NCBI RefSeq assembly: GCF_014764365.1
Contig: NZ_CP061718.1
Span: forward strand, 2,682,501 to 2,746,500
From: Roseococcus microcysteis
GTDB lineage: Bacteria > Pseudomonadota > Alphaproteobacteria > Acetobacterales > Acetobacteraceae
Length of the DNA: 64,000 bases
Reading direction: 5' to 3'
This document shows positions 31,947 through 40,700 of this stretch, piece by piece. Numbering within the stretch: the stretch's first letter is position 1; each line of letters starts with the position of its first letter. The notes beneath the pieces were generated by a model. That model was given only the letters and a program-made list of their open reading frames with translations, was not told where the DNA came from and ran no database searches. Both the position numbers and the translations under genes were made by a program.

Positions 31947-33284
31947 ATGGCCGCACCCGCCCCCGTCTTCGACACGCCCGACCCCAGCTTCGCCGACCTT
32001 CTCGCGCAGCGCCCCGCCCTCTCGCTGGACCCCATGGCGGGGCTGATGCTGGAGGAGGTGCCGCTGGCCCGCATCGCCGCCGCGCATGGCACGCCCGTCT
32101 GGGCCTATTCCGCCACCACGCTCCGCCGGCGCGCGGGCATGCTCAAGGCCGCGCTGTTCAATGCGGGGCTGGAGGCCAGCGTGCATTTCGCCACCAAGGC
32201 CAACCCCTCGCTGGCGGTCGTGAACCTGCTGGCGGGCGAGGGCCTGGGCGCTGACGTGGTCAGCGAGGGCGAACTCCATGCGGCGCTGGCGGCGGGCGTC
32301 CCCGCCTCCGGCATCGTCTTCTCGGGCGTGGGCAAGACGCGGGCCGAGATGCGCCGCGCGCTGGAGGAGGACATCCTCCAGCTCAACATCGAAAGCGCCG
32401 AGGAGGCCGCGATCCTGAGCGAGGTGGCCGTCTCCCTGGGCCGCCGCGCCCGCTGCGCGCTGCGCGTGAACCCGGATGTGGACGCGCGCACCCATGCCAA
32501 GATCACGACGGGCCTCACCCAGAACAAGTTCGGCGTGCCCATCGCCATGGCGCCCGACCTCTACGCGCGGATGTGCGCCATGCCGGGGCTCGAGCCCGTG
32601 GGCATCGCGGTGCATATCGGCAGCCAGATCACGCAGGGCGTGGCCTCCTACGCCGCCGCCTATCAGCGCCTGGGCGAGCTGGTGCGGGAGCTGCGCGCCG
32701 CCGGCCACCAGGTGCTTCGGGTGGATTGCGGGGGCGGCCTCGGCATTTCCTATCGCGACGAGACGCCGGCCTCGCCGGATGCGCTGGCCGGCGCCATCCG
32801 CGCCGGGCTGGGCGGGCTGGATGTGCGGATCATGCTGGAACCGGGCCGCTGGATCTGCGGGCCGGCGGGGGTGCTGCTGGCCTCGGTCGTCATCGAGAAG
32901 CATTCCACCGACCGGCGCTTCGTCATTCTCGACGCCGCCATGAACGAATTGCTGCGCCCGGCCATGTATGACGCCTGGCACGGCATCCTGCCCGTGGCCG
33001 CCGCCGCCTTCCACGCGCCTGTTTCCCCGGCCGATGTGGTGGGGCCGGTCTGCGAGAGCAGCGACACCTTCGCGCGCGACCGCGCGCTGCCCGCCTTGCC
33101 CCCTGAATCCCTCGTCGCATTTCTCGATGCCGGGGCCTATGGTGCCTCCATGAGCAGCACCTACAACGCGCGCCCCCTGGCCGCCGAGGTGATGGTGGAG
33201 GGCAGCCGCTTCGCCCTGATCCGCGAAAGGCAGGACCACGCGGCCCTGCTGCACGGGCAGCGCCTGCCCGAATGGACCGGCTGA
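31947..33284 (+). CDS. lysA: Diaminopimelate decarboxylase
   Basis: 445 residues. Last step of lysine synthesis: meso-DAP to L-lysine plus CO2. Alanine racemase-like barrel with PLP lysine about K83 (HFATKANPS), GADVVSEGEL, the glycine-rich DCGGGLGISY (about 258-267), and EPGRWICGPAG. The C-terminal domain has CESSDTFARDR with the active-site Cys and DAGAYGASMSSTYN. ATG 31947. It overlaps the TIGR02302 gene by 13 nt, a conserved lysA-TIGR02302 pairing in alphaproteobacteria. Confidence 0.96.
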   Translation: MAAPAPVFDTPDPSFADLLAQRPALSLDPMAGLMLEEVPLARIAAAHGTPVWAYSATTLRRRAGMLKAALFNAGLEASVHFATKANPSLAVVNLLAGEGLGADVVSEGELHAALAAGVPASGIVFSGVGKTRAEMRRALEEDILQLNIESAEEAAILSEVAVSLGRRARCALRVNPDVDARTHAKITTGLTQNKFGVPIAMAPDLYARMCAMPGLEPVGIAVHIGSQITQGVASYAAAYQRLGELVRELRAAGHQVLRVDCGGGLGISYRDETPASPDALAGAIRAGLGGLDVRIMLEPGRWICGPAGVLLASVVIEKHSTDRRFVILDAAMNELLRPAMYDAWHGILPVAAAAFHAPVSPADVVGPVCESSDTFARDRALPALPPESLVAFLDAGAYGASMSSTYNARPLAAEVMVEGSRFALIRERQDHAALLHGQRLPEWTG

Positions 33285-35851
33285 GCATGGCCCCACCCCC
33301 CGCCCTGCACCGCAAGCGCCGTCTGGCGCGGCTGGCGCTGTGGTGGGAGGGGGCCTGGCCGGCGCTGTGGCCAACCCTGGGTGTCCTGGGGCTTTTCGGC
33401 GTCTTCGCCCTGTTGGGGCTGCCCGCTCTGCTGCCGGGCTGGCTGCACGCGCTGGTGCTGCTGGGCTTCGCGCTGGCCCTGGTGCCGGCGCTGCGCCACG
33501 CGGCGCGCGGCCTGCGCGCGCCCCCCGAGACCGCGGCCGACCGGCGGCTGGAAGCGGCCTCTGGCCTGAAGCACCGCCCTCTGGCCGCCTTGCAGGACCG
33601 CCCGGCCACCACAGGCGCGGAGGGCGAGGCGCTGTGGGCCGCGCACCAGTCGCGCATGACGGCGCTGATCACGCGGCTGCGGGTGGGGCTGCCGCGGCCC
33701 GGCCTCGCGGCGCGGGACCGGAGGGCGCTGCGCGGCGGGCTGCTGGTGGCGCTGGGCGCCGCACTCGGCGTGGCCGGGGCCGATGCGCCCGCCCTGCTGG
33801 CCCGCGGCCTGACGCCGCAGATCGCGGGCACCGCCCCCGCCGCGCCCCTGCGCGTCGAGGCCTGGATCACGCCGCCCGCCTATACCGGCGCGCCGCCCAT
33901 CTTCCTCGACACGCGGGGCGGGCAGGTGATGGCGCCGCTTGGCAGCCGCTTCCAGGCGGCGGTCTCGGGCGGGACGGGGGTGCCCGAGATCGCGGGGCTG
34001 CCGGGTGCCGCCTTCGCCCCGCTGGGCGGCGGCAGCCATGGCGCCCAGGCGGTGCTGGACACGGCCGGCCGCGTGACCCTGCGCCAGGGCGGCCGCGAGG
34101 TCGCGACCTGGGAGATCGGCGTGCGCGCCGACGCCCCGCCCCGCGCCCGCTTCACCGAGACCCCCGCCCGCGCCCCGCGCGGCCTGGCGCTGCGCCTGCC
34201 CTGGGCGGCGGAGGATGATTGGGGCGTGGTGGGCCTCCAGGCCCGGCTGCATTTGGCCGTGCGGCCGGAGGAGGCGCCGATCACGCTCGACATCCCGCTG
34301 CCCTCGGCCGCCCCGCGCGAGGCCAATGGCCTGTCCCAGCCCGATTTCTCGGCGCATCCCTGGGCGGGGCTGGAGGTGCGGGTCAGCCTGGAGGCGCGCG
34401 ACGGCGCGGGCCAGACCGGCCAGTCCGAGACCGTGCTGCTGACCCTGCCGGAGCGCAGCTTCACCCACCCCGTGGCCCGCGCGCTGATCGAGCTGCGCCG
34501 GGTGCTCTCGCGCGATCCGGGGGCGCGGATGGAGGTCATGCGCGGCCTCGACGCCCTGGCGGCCGACCCCGAGGCCTTCGAGCACGATTTCGCCACCTAT
34601 CTGGGCCTGCGCGTGGCACGGTCCTTCCTCCATCGCGACCGCCGCCCCAGCGCCGTGGCCGAGGCCCAGGCCGTAATGTGGGAAACCGCCCTGGCGCTGG
34701 AGGAAGGCCGCGACAGCCGCACCGCCCGCGCCCTGGCCGAGGCCCAGCGCGCCCTGCGCGAGGCCATGCAGGAGGCCGAGCGCAACCCCCAGGACGAGGC
34801 CGCCCGCCAGGCCGTGCAGGAGCGCATCCAGGAGCTGCGCGAGGCCATCCGCCAGCACCTCGAGGCCCTGGCCGAGCGCCTGCGCCAGGAAAATGCCGAG
34901 GCCCTGCCCTACGACCCCCAGCAGCGCATGCTGGACCAGCGCGACATGGAACGCCGCACCCAGCGCATGGAGCAGGCGACGCGCGAGAACCGCATGCAGG
35001 ACGCCCAGCGCGAGCTGGCCGACCTGGAGGAAATGCTCCGCGCCCTGCAGGAAGGCCGCATGGCCCGCGGCGAGAGCCCCGAGCGCCAGCGCCAGCGCGA
35101 ACGCGGCCAGCAGCAGATGGGCGCCGTGCAGGACATGGTGCGCCGGCAGGCGGAGATGCTCGACCAGGGCCAGCGCCGCGCCGAGCAGGAGGACCAGCGC
35201 CGCGCCCAGGAACGCCGGCAGCAATCCCCCTGGAGCCAGCGGCCCGCCCAGCCGGGCCAGCAGGTGCCCGAGGCGCGCCAGCAGGCGGAGGCCGAAGCCC
35301 GCCAGCAATCCGAGGCCGAAGCGCGCATCCAGCGCGCCCTGCGCCGCGCTTTGGGCGAACTCATGCAGCAATTCGGCGATCTGACGGGCGAGGTGCCCGA
35401 GGCGCTGGGCCAGGCCGACCAGGCGATGCGCGAGGCCATGGAGGCGTTGGGCGCCGCCCGTGACGCCCGCCCCGCCCAGCAGGAGGCCATCCGCCGCCTC
35501 CAGGAGGGCGGCCGCCAGATGGCCCAGCAGATGCAGCGGCAATTCGGCCAGGGCCAGGGGCAGGGCGAAGGCCAGGGGGATGGCGAGGGCGGGCCGGACG
35601 CCAATGGCGAATTCGGCCAGGGCCAGGACGGGCAGGGCAACGAGCTCGGCATGGGCGAGGGGCGCGACCCCCTGGGCCGCCCGCGCGACGCCGCCGGCCA
35701 GGCCGAGCATGGCAGCGACACCCGCGTGCCGGACGAGGCGGAACTGCTCCGCACGCGCCGCCTGCAGGAGGAACTCCGCCGCCGCGGCGCCGAGCGCGAG
35801 CGGCCGGTGGAGGAGCTGGACTACATCGAGCGGCTGTTGCGGCGATTCTGA
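33272..35851 (+). CDS. TIGR02302/DUF4175 family membrane protein with long coiled-coil tail
   Basis: 859 residues. Two N-terminal membrane helices (about 29-50 and 53-72) are followed by a third near 148-162. A periplasmic Pro/Gly-rich region includes WITPPAYTGAPPIFLDT. From about residue 460 to the end it is Gln/Arg/Glu/Ala-rich and predicted coiled coil, with a Gly/Gln tail (about 750-805: GQGQGQGEGQGDGEGG). Function is undefined; large alphaproteobacterial homologues are thought to be envelope proteins. ATG 33272 overlaps the lysA stop; a second ATG at 33287 is equally possible. The 3' end overlaps a convergent gene by 31 nt. Confidence 0.85.
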   Translation: MDRLSMAPPPALHRKRRLARLALWWEGAWPALWPTLGVLGLFGVFALLGLPALLPGWLHALVLLGFALALVPALRHAARGLRAPPETAADRRLEAASGLKHRPLAALQDRPATTGAEGEALWAAHQSRMTALITRLRVGLPRPGLAARDRRALRGGLLVALGAALGVAGADAPALLARGLTPQIAGTAPAAPLRVEAWITPPAYTGAPPIFLDTRGGQVMAPLGSRFQAAVSGGTGVPEIAGLPGAAFAPLGGGSHGAQAVLDTAGRVTLRQGGREVATWEIGVRADAPPRARFTETPARAPRGLALRLPWAAEDDWGVVGLQARLHLAVRPEEAPITLDIPLPSAAPREANGLSQPDFSAHPWAGLEVRVSLEARDGAGQTGQSETVLLTLPERSFTHPVARALIELRRVLSRDPGARMEVMRGLDALAADPEAFEHDFATYLGLRVARSFLHRDRRPSAVAEAQAVMWETALALEEGRDSRTARALAEAQRALREAMQEAERNPQDEAARQAVQERIQELREAIRQHLEALAERLRQENAEALPYDPQQRMLDQRDMERRTQRMEQATRENRMQDAQRELADLEEMLRALQEGRMARGESPERQRQRERGQQQMGAVQDMVRRQAEMLDQGQRRAEQEDQRRAQERRQQSPWSQRPAQPGQQVPEARQQAEAEARQQSEAEARIQRALRRALGELMQQFGDLTGEVPEALGQADQAMREAMEALGAARDARPAQQEAIRRLQEGGRQMAQQMQRQFGQGQGQGEGQGDGEGGPDANGEFGQGQDGQGNELGMGEGRDPLGRPRDAAGQAEHGSDTRVPDEAELLRTRRLQEELRRRGAERERPVEELDYIERLLRRF

Positions 35852-36090
35852 TCCGCCGCCCGCGCGCGTTCCAACCGCGCCATGGCGATGCCGATGCGCT
35901 TGCCGCCATAGATGATGACGCCCGCCACCACCAGCACGAAGCCCACGAAGCCGCCGATGGGCACGCCATAGGCGATCGCCGCCCAGGTCAGCCCCGCCGC
36001 GGCGGCGAACAGCGCCAGCATGGCCAGGAAGGCGCCACGGATGGCCCGCTGTTCCGCCTGCCAGAGGGGGTCGTTCGGATCCAGCATCAT
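35821..36090 (-). CDS. Small two-helix membrane protein
   Basis: 89 residues: MMLDPNDPLWQAEQRAIRGA, then two hydrophobic segments (FLAMLALFAAAAGLTWAAIA and IGGFVGFVLVVAGVIIYGG), then a basic tail. Small proteins of this plan are common in Acetobacteraceae; no function is known to me. GGGGGGA abuts ATG 36090; the next codon (36087) is an alternative start. It begins 26 nt after the phosphatase stop, so it is probably the last gene of a hemH-HAD operon. Its last 31 nt overlap the convergent TIGR02302 gene. Confidence 0.7.
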   Translation of the reverse strand: MMLDPNDPLWQAEQRAIRGAFLAMLALFAAAAGLTWAAIAYGVPIGGFVGFVLVVAGVIIYGGKRIGIAMARLERARAADQNRRNSRSM

Positions 36091-36115
36091 TCCCCCCAGA
36101 TGGGGCGGTCTGCGC

Positions 36116-36723
36116 TCAATGGAAGGTGTGCAGCCCCACCACAGGCACGCCCAGCCCTGGCAGCAGCCCCACCACAGGGCAGCCGGCGGCCAGCCCGGCG
36201 GCGACGCCCGTGGCGCTGTCCTCCACCACCAGGCATTCCGCGGGGGCAGGCCGCAGGCGGCGGCGGCATGGGTGTAGAGGTCGGGCGCGGGCTTGGGGCG
36301 GGGCACGTCCTGGAAGCTGAAGACGCGGCCCTCGAAGAAGGGGGCGAGGCCCAGCACGGTCATCTTCATGGCCAGTTCCTCCCGCCCGGAATTGGAGCAG
36401 ACGGCCATGGGCACGCCGCGCGCCGCCAACGCGGCCACGGCCTCGATGGCCCCCGGCATGGGGCGGACGCTGCGGGCGAGTTCGGCGGTGATGCGCGTGG
36501 CGACGGCCTCCGGCCAACCCGGCGGCACGAAGGGCACGCGCGCCGCGATGCGCGGCAGCATGTCGGGCAGGGAGACGCCCAGGAATTCGCGCTCGGCCGC
36601 GTGCGGCGTCAGCGCCCAGCCCAGCGCCGTGACCTCCTCCGCCACGATGGTGTTGGCGATGCTCTCGCTGTCCGCCAGCACGCCGTCGCAGTCGAAGAGG
36701 ACAGCCCTGAAGAGGGGAAGCAT
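36116..36723 (-). pseudogene. HAD-superfamily phosphatase (phosphoglycolate phosphatase-like), frameshifted
   Basis: Frame 1 from ATG 36723 gives FRAVLFDCDGVLADSE (motif I), a cap domain, AVCSNSGREELAMK (motif II) and PRPKPAPDLY (motif III). It then loses homology after ACGLPP. Motif IV, ECLVVEDSATGVAAGLAAG, continues in another frame to the stop at 36116. The break is in G5 at 36242-36246; one extra base gives LPPAECLVVEDS and a normal 202-residue enzyme. All four catalytic motifs are therefore present, so a sequencing error is more likely than decay. ATG overlaps the hemH stop (TGATG). Confidence 0.85.
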
Positions 36724-37826
36724 CAGGCTGAGACAGGCATTCCGGCGGGCCTGGCCGGGGCTTCGGCGCGGGCGCGGGCATGCGGGCAATCCCCGTGCTG
36801 CTTCGGGCATTGCCGGGCGCCGGCGAAGCTGCACAAGGCGCGGCCACCATTCCGGGCGCGCAGCACCAAATCCGTCAGCGCGGTGATGAAGGCGAGGTCG
36901 CTGTTCTGCGCGGGCACGCGGAAATAGCCGGGAATGCCGAGCTTTTCGGCCTCCTCGCGGTACTCCACATCCAGCTCCACCAGGGTTTCCGAATGCTCGG
37001 AGACGAAGGCGATGGGGCAGATCAGGATGGCCGTGCGCTCATGCGCGGCGCGTTCGATCTCGTCCTCGGTGGAGGGGCCGATCCATTTCTGCGGCGTCAC
37101 GCGCGACTGGTAGCAGACCACGCTGTCCAGATCGGGCATGTCGAGCTGTTCCAGCACGGCCGCGACGGTCTGTTCCACCTGCCACTGGTAGGGATCGCCC
37201 GCCTTCACGATGCTCTCGGGCAGGCCATGGGCGGAGAAGAGCACGCGCAGCGGCACGCCGAGCGGCAAGGCGTTGCGGGCATCCTCGATGGATTGGCGCA
37301 CCAGCCGCGCGGTGGCGGCGGCGAAGCCCTCATCCGAATGGAAGCAGCAGAGCGTGGTGGTGGGCAGCGAAAGCCCGATCTTCGCCGCGGCCTCGTTCCA
37401 GGCGATGATGGAGCTGCCCGTGGTGGTGGTGGAGAATTGCGGGTAGAGGGGCACCAGCAGCACCTCCTCCGCTCCCCAATCCTTCACCGCGCGCGCGCAT
37501 TCGTCGGACATCGGGTGCCAGTAGCGCATGCAGACGAAGGATTTGTATTCGGCCGAGGGGTCGCGCGCGGCCAGCAGCGCGTCCAGCGCCTCGCCCTGGG
37601 CGATGGTCAGTTCCAGCAGGGGCGATTTGCCGCCCAGCACGGCGTAGTTCTCCATGGCGGGCGCGGTGCGCCGCCAGGCGATCAGCTTGCCGAGCCAGGG
37701 GCGGATGAAGCCCGGCACGCGCAGGATGGCGGGGTCGGTGAAGAGGTTGACCAGGAAGGGGCGCACGCTCTCGGGGGCGTCAGGCCCCCCGAGATTGAAC
37801 AAGACCACCGCCACGCGCCGCGCCAT
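36723..37826 (-). CDS. hemH: Ferrochelatase, with cysteine-rich C-terminal tail
   Basis: 367 residues. Inserts Fe2+ into protoporphyrin IX, the last step of heme synthesis. Motifs: VVLFNLGGPDAPESV, LVPLYPQFSTTTTGS, catalytic His in LFSAHGLPESIV, and IAFVSEHSETLVELD. The tail contains CSFAGARQCPKQHGDC, three Cys spaced 7 and 6 residues apart, plus further Cys upstream (TLCCFHSDEG). Some bacterial and animal ferrochelatases bind a [2Fe-2S] cluster through such tails, so a cluster is plausible here. It is 51 nt downstream of hemE on the same strand, an apparent heme operon running away from the origin. Confidence 0.95.
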   Translation of the reverse strand: MARRVAVVLFNLGGPDAPESVRPFLVNLFTDPAILRVPGFIRPWLGKLIAWRRTAPAMENYAVLGGKSPLLELTIAQGEALDALLAARDPSAEYKSFVCMRYWHPMSDECARAVKDWGAEEVLLVPLYPQFSTTTTGSSIIAWNEAAAKIGLSLPTTTLCCFHSDEGFAAATARLVRQSIEDARNALPLGVPLRVLFSAHGLPESIVKAGDPYQWQVEQTVAAVLEQLDMPDLDSVVCYQSRVTPQKWIGPSTEDEIERAAHERTAILICPIAFVSEHSETLVELDVEYREEAEKLGIPGYFRVPAQNSDLAFITALTDLVLRARNGGRALCSFAGARQCPKQHGDCPHARARAEAPARPAGMPVSA

Positions 37827-37877
37827 ACCTGAGTTCCCCGGTTACCTGCCCCCGACATGCCCTCGATTGGCGTCGAA

Positions 37878-38915
37878 TCAACCCGCGCGTAGCACGTCCA
37901 TGAGTTGCGCGACATGCTCGGGCGGCGTGGGCGGGACGATTCCATGGCCCAGGTTGAAGATGAAGGGCCGGCCGCGCATGGCGGCCAGGATGGCGCGCGC
38001 CTCCTCCTCCAGCGCCGGCCCGCCGGCCACGACGGCCTGCGGGTCCAGATTGCCTTGCAGCGCCATCTGGGGCGGCACATGGGCGGCGGCCCATTTGGGG
38101 TCCATGCCCGTGTCCATCGCCACCGCCTGGATGGGCATGGCGGCCGCGTATTCCTGGAGCAGCGGGCCTGCGAGGCGCGGAAAACCGATCAACGGAATGT
38201 CCGGCCGCGCGGCGCGCAGCGCGGTGGCCAGCCGCACCGAGGGCTCGATCACCCAGCGACGGAAGCCGCTGGGCGAAAGCAGGCCGGCCCAGCTGTCGAA
38301 CAGCATCAGCGCCTCGGCGCCCGCATCGGCCTGCGCCAGCAGGTAGGTGAGGGTGGCAGCCTCCAGCTTGGCCATCACGGCGGCGAAAAGTTCCGGGTTG
38401 CGGAAGGCCATGCGGCGGGCCTCGGCGAATTCGCCGCCGCCGCGGCCCTCCACCATGTAGCAGGCCACCGTCCAGGGGCTGCCCGCGAAGCCGATCAGGG
38501 CGGTGTCGGGGTGGTCGGCCTTCAGCCCCACGCTGACCAGGCGCACCGTCTCCATGATGGGGGCGGCGCGTTCGGCCACGCCGTCCAGGTCCAGGGCATC
38601 GAGCCCCGCCTGGTCCCGCACGGGGTCGAGCAGCGGGCCTTCCCCCTCGGCGAAGCGCAGCCCCTGCCCCATGGCCCAGGGCACCATCAGGATGTCGGAG
38701 AACAGGATGGCCGCGTCGAAGCCATAGCGCCGGATGGGCTGCAGCGTGACCTCGGCCGCCAGCTCCGGCGTGGTGCAGAGCTTGATGAAGCCGCCCGCCT
38801 GGCCCCGCACCTCGCGGTATTCGGGCAAATAGCGCCCGGCCTGGCGCATCAGCCACACGGGGGGCGGCCAGACGGCCTCGCCAGCGAGGGTCCGGAGGAA
38901 GGGCTTTGTCGTCAT
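37878..38915 (-). CDS. hemE: Uroporphyrinogen decarboxylase
   Basis: 345 residues. Decarboxylates uroporphyrinogen III to coproporphyrinogen III. The N-terminal signature [17 protein letters not shown] (about 19-35) contains the substrate-binding Arg residues. [14 protein letters not shown] carries the essential Asp, [17 protein letters not shown] the second signature, and [15 protein letters not shown] the C-terminal His. ATG 38915. It heads hemE-hemH and is divergent from the COG1806 gene across the probable oriC. The promoter should lie inside that region, as it does in Caulobacter. Confidence 0.97.
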   Translation of the reverse strand: MTTKPFLRTLAGEAVWPPPVWLMRQAGRYLPEYREVRGQAGGFIKLCTTPELAAEVTLQPIRRYGFDAAILFSDILMVPWAMGQGLRFAEGEGPLLDPVRDQAGLDALDLDGVAERAAPIMETVRLVSVGLKADHPDTALIGFAGSPWTVACYMVEGRGGGEFAEARRMAFRNPELFAAVMAKLEAATLTYLLAQADAGAEALMLFDSWAGLLSPSGFRRWVIEPSVRLATALRAARPDIPLIGFPRLAGPLLQEYAAAMPIQAVAMDTGMDPKWAAAHVPPQMALQGNLDPQAVVAGGPALEEEARAILAAMRGRPFIFNLGHGIVPPTPPEHVAQLMDVLRAG

Positions 38916-39219
38916 GCCCGAACCATCACACCAAAAGGAAAAGAGAAGAAGAGGCTGTGGTGGTTGTAGGGCCTGTGAATCACGGGGAGGCAGCCTGTCC
39001 CGGAAATATCCACAGGGTTTCGCCAGGGCTGGACAGCGCCGCGACTCGCGCACCCGCCTGCCCCCGGCGTCGCCATCCTCCGCGCGCACATCCATGGCCC
39101 CGGATTTCTCCCCTGTGCCGGCTGCTGTCCGCTTCATCCCCGCTGTGGATGTCCGGGACGCTGGCGGGGGCGGTTCATCCCCGTTATCCCCTTGCTGTCC
39201 AGGAACGGTCCACAGATCC
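38916..39219. other. oriC: Probable chromosomal replication origin (oriC)
   Basis: A 304-bp gene-free gap between divergent hemE and the COG1806 gene, the established oriC position in Caulobacter and Rickettsia. DnaA-box-like 9-mers: ATATCCACA 39006-39014 (8/9 to TTATCCACA), TGATTCACA 38974-38982 on the minus strand (close to the Caulobacter G-box TGATCCACA), ACATCCACA 39144-39152 minus, TTATCCCCT 39184-39192, and a TCCACA core at 39209-39214. A purine-rich tract low in GC (38931-38951, AAAAGGAAAAGAGAAGAAG) beside hemE could be the unwinding element. No CtrA-type site is seen. Function is inferred from synteny and motifs. Confidence 0.75.
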
Positions 39220-40110
39220 ATGCCCATCCGGAACACCAACCTGCACCTCGTCTCCGACAGCACGGGCGAGACGCTGAACAGCATCGCCCGCGCGGCGCTC
39301 GCGCGCTTCGAGCAGCCGAGCGTGATCCAGCACCGTTGGTTCCTCGTGCGCTCCCGCCTCAACCTCGACCGCGTGATCGAGGGCATCGAGCATGAGCCCG
39401 GCCCCGTGATGTTCACCCTGGTGGACCGCAGCCTGCGCCTTGCCTTGGAGGAGACCTGTTCGCGCCTGGGCATCCCGGCGCTCTCGGTGCTCGACCCCGT
39501 GATGGAGATGCTCCAGATGGAGATCGGCACCACGGCCAAGGAAAAGCGCGCGGCGCAGTATGTGATGGACGCCGACTACTTCCGCCGCATCGACGCCATG
39601 CACTATGTGCTGAGCCATGATGACGGGCAGGGCACGGCCGGCATCATGAACGCGGATGTGGTGCTGGTGGGCGTCTCGCGCTCCTCCAAGACGCCGACCT
39701 GCTTCTACCTGGCCAACCGCGGCATCAAGGCGGCCAATGTGCCGCTGGTGCCCGGCGGGCCGCTGCCGCCCGAGCTGGACACCGCGCCCTGCCCCATCGT
39801 CGGTCTGACGATTGATCCGCTCTCGCTGCTGGAAATCCGCCGGCACCGGCTGCGCATCCTGGGCGCCGAGGGCGTGCGCATGGGGGAGAACGACTATGTG
39901 GACGCCGATGCGGTGAAGGCGGAAATCCTGGCCGCGCGGCGGCTCTGCACCGCCAAGGGCTGGCCGGTGATTGATGTCACCCGCCGTTCCATCGAGGAGA
40001 CGGCGGCCACCGTCATCCAGCAGATGGAGCTGTGGCATCAGCGCCAGGGCACGGCGCGCGCCTTGCAGCCGCATGACCCGGCCGCGCCGATCCTGGGCGC
40101 CAAGCGATGA
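39220..40110 (+). CDS. Pyruvate,phosphate dikinase/PEP synthase regulatory protein (COG1806, DUF299)
   Basis: 296 residues. Bifunctional kinase and pyrophosphorylase that switches PPDK or PEP synthase off and on by phosphorylating a threonine with ADP. Features: the N-terminal [21 protein letters not shown]-loop GVSRSSKTP (about 151-159), and the C-terminal [16 protein letters not shown] chose ATG 39220 (MPIRNTN) because the family starts there; the open frame upstream belongs to the origin region. It overlaps maf by ATGA. The gene next to hemE at the origin of Rickettsia (RP001) is its orthologue. Confidence 0.94.
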   Translation: MPIRNTNLHLVSDSTGETLNSIARAALARFEQPSVIQHRWFLVRSRLNLDRVIEGIEHEPGPVMFTLVDRSLRLALEETCSRLGIPALSVLDPVMEMLQMEIGTTAKEKRAAQYVMDADYFRRIDAMHYVLSHDDGQGTAGIMNADVVLVGVSRSSKTPTCFYLANRGIKAANVPLVPGGPLPPELDTAPCPIVGLTIDPLSLLEIRRHRLRILGAEGVRMGENDYVDADAVKAEILAARRLCTAKGWPVIDVTRRSIEETAATVIQQMELWHQRQGTARALQPHDPAAPILGAKR

Positions 40111-40700
40111 GGCTGGTTCTCGCCTCGCAAAGCGCCTCGCGCCGGGCCTTGCTGACGGCCGCCGGGCTGGAGTTCGAGGCCCTGCCGGCCGCGGTGGATG
40201 AAGCCACCATCAAGGAATCCGCCCGCGCCGAGGGCATGGCGGTGGCCGAGGCCGCCACATTGCTGGCCGATGCCAAGGCCGCGCGCATCGCGCGCAAGCA
40301 CCCCGATGCCGTCATCATCGGCGCCGACCAGATCCTGGTCTGCGAGGGGGAATGGTTCGACAAGCCCGAGGATGTGGAAGCCGCCCACGCGCACCTCACG
40401 CGCCTGCGGAACAAGCCGCATGAGCTGGTGACGGCCGTGGTGGTCTGGCGCGAGGGCGAGCGCGCCTGGCACCATGTGGCCCGCCCGAAGCTCGTGATGC
40501 GCGACTTCTCCGACGCCTTCCTCGACGCCTACCTGGCGCGCGAGGCGGAATTCGTCACGCAGAGCGTGGGGGCCTATCGGCTGGAGGGGCTGGGCCTCCA
40601 GCTCATGCGCGACATCAAGGGCGAGCACACGGCCATCCTCGGCCTGCCCATGCTGCCCCTGCTGGCCTATCTGCGGGACAGCGGCGTCATCCCCGCCTGA
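40107..40700 (+). CDS. maf: Maf family nucleotide pyrophosphatase
   Basis: 197 residues. Hydrolyses non-canonical or modified nucleoside triphosphates to the monophosphates; the dTTP/UTP and m7GTP subclasses cannot be told apart with certainty. Starts [18 protein letters not shown] (residues 3-20), with [20 protein letters not shown] (catalytic Asp) and the late [18 protein letters not shown] 40107 overlaps the COG1806 stop. COG1806-maf, followed elsewhere by aroE and coaE, is a common alphaproteobacterial origin cluster; here the convergent binding-protein gene interrupts it, overlapping by 14 nt. Confidence 0.94.
   Translation: MRLVLASQSASRRALLTAAGLEFEALPAAVDEATIKESARAEGMAVAEAATLLADAKAARIARKHPDAVIIGADQILVCEGEWFDKPEDVEAAHAHLTRLRNKPHELVTAVVVWREGERAWHHVARPKLVMRDFSDAFLDAYLAREAEFVTQSVGAYRLEGLGLQLMRDIKGEHTAILGLPMLPLLAYLRDSGVIPA

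Noticed and set aside
38914-39219. In-frame N-terminal extension of the COG1806 protein across the origin gap
   Set aside because: Family homology begins at ATG 39220; the upstream residues are basic low-complexity and lie over DnaA-like boxes.
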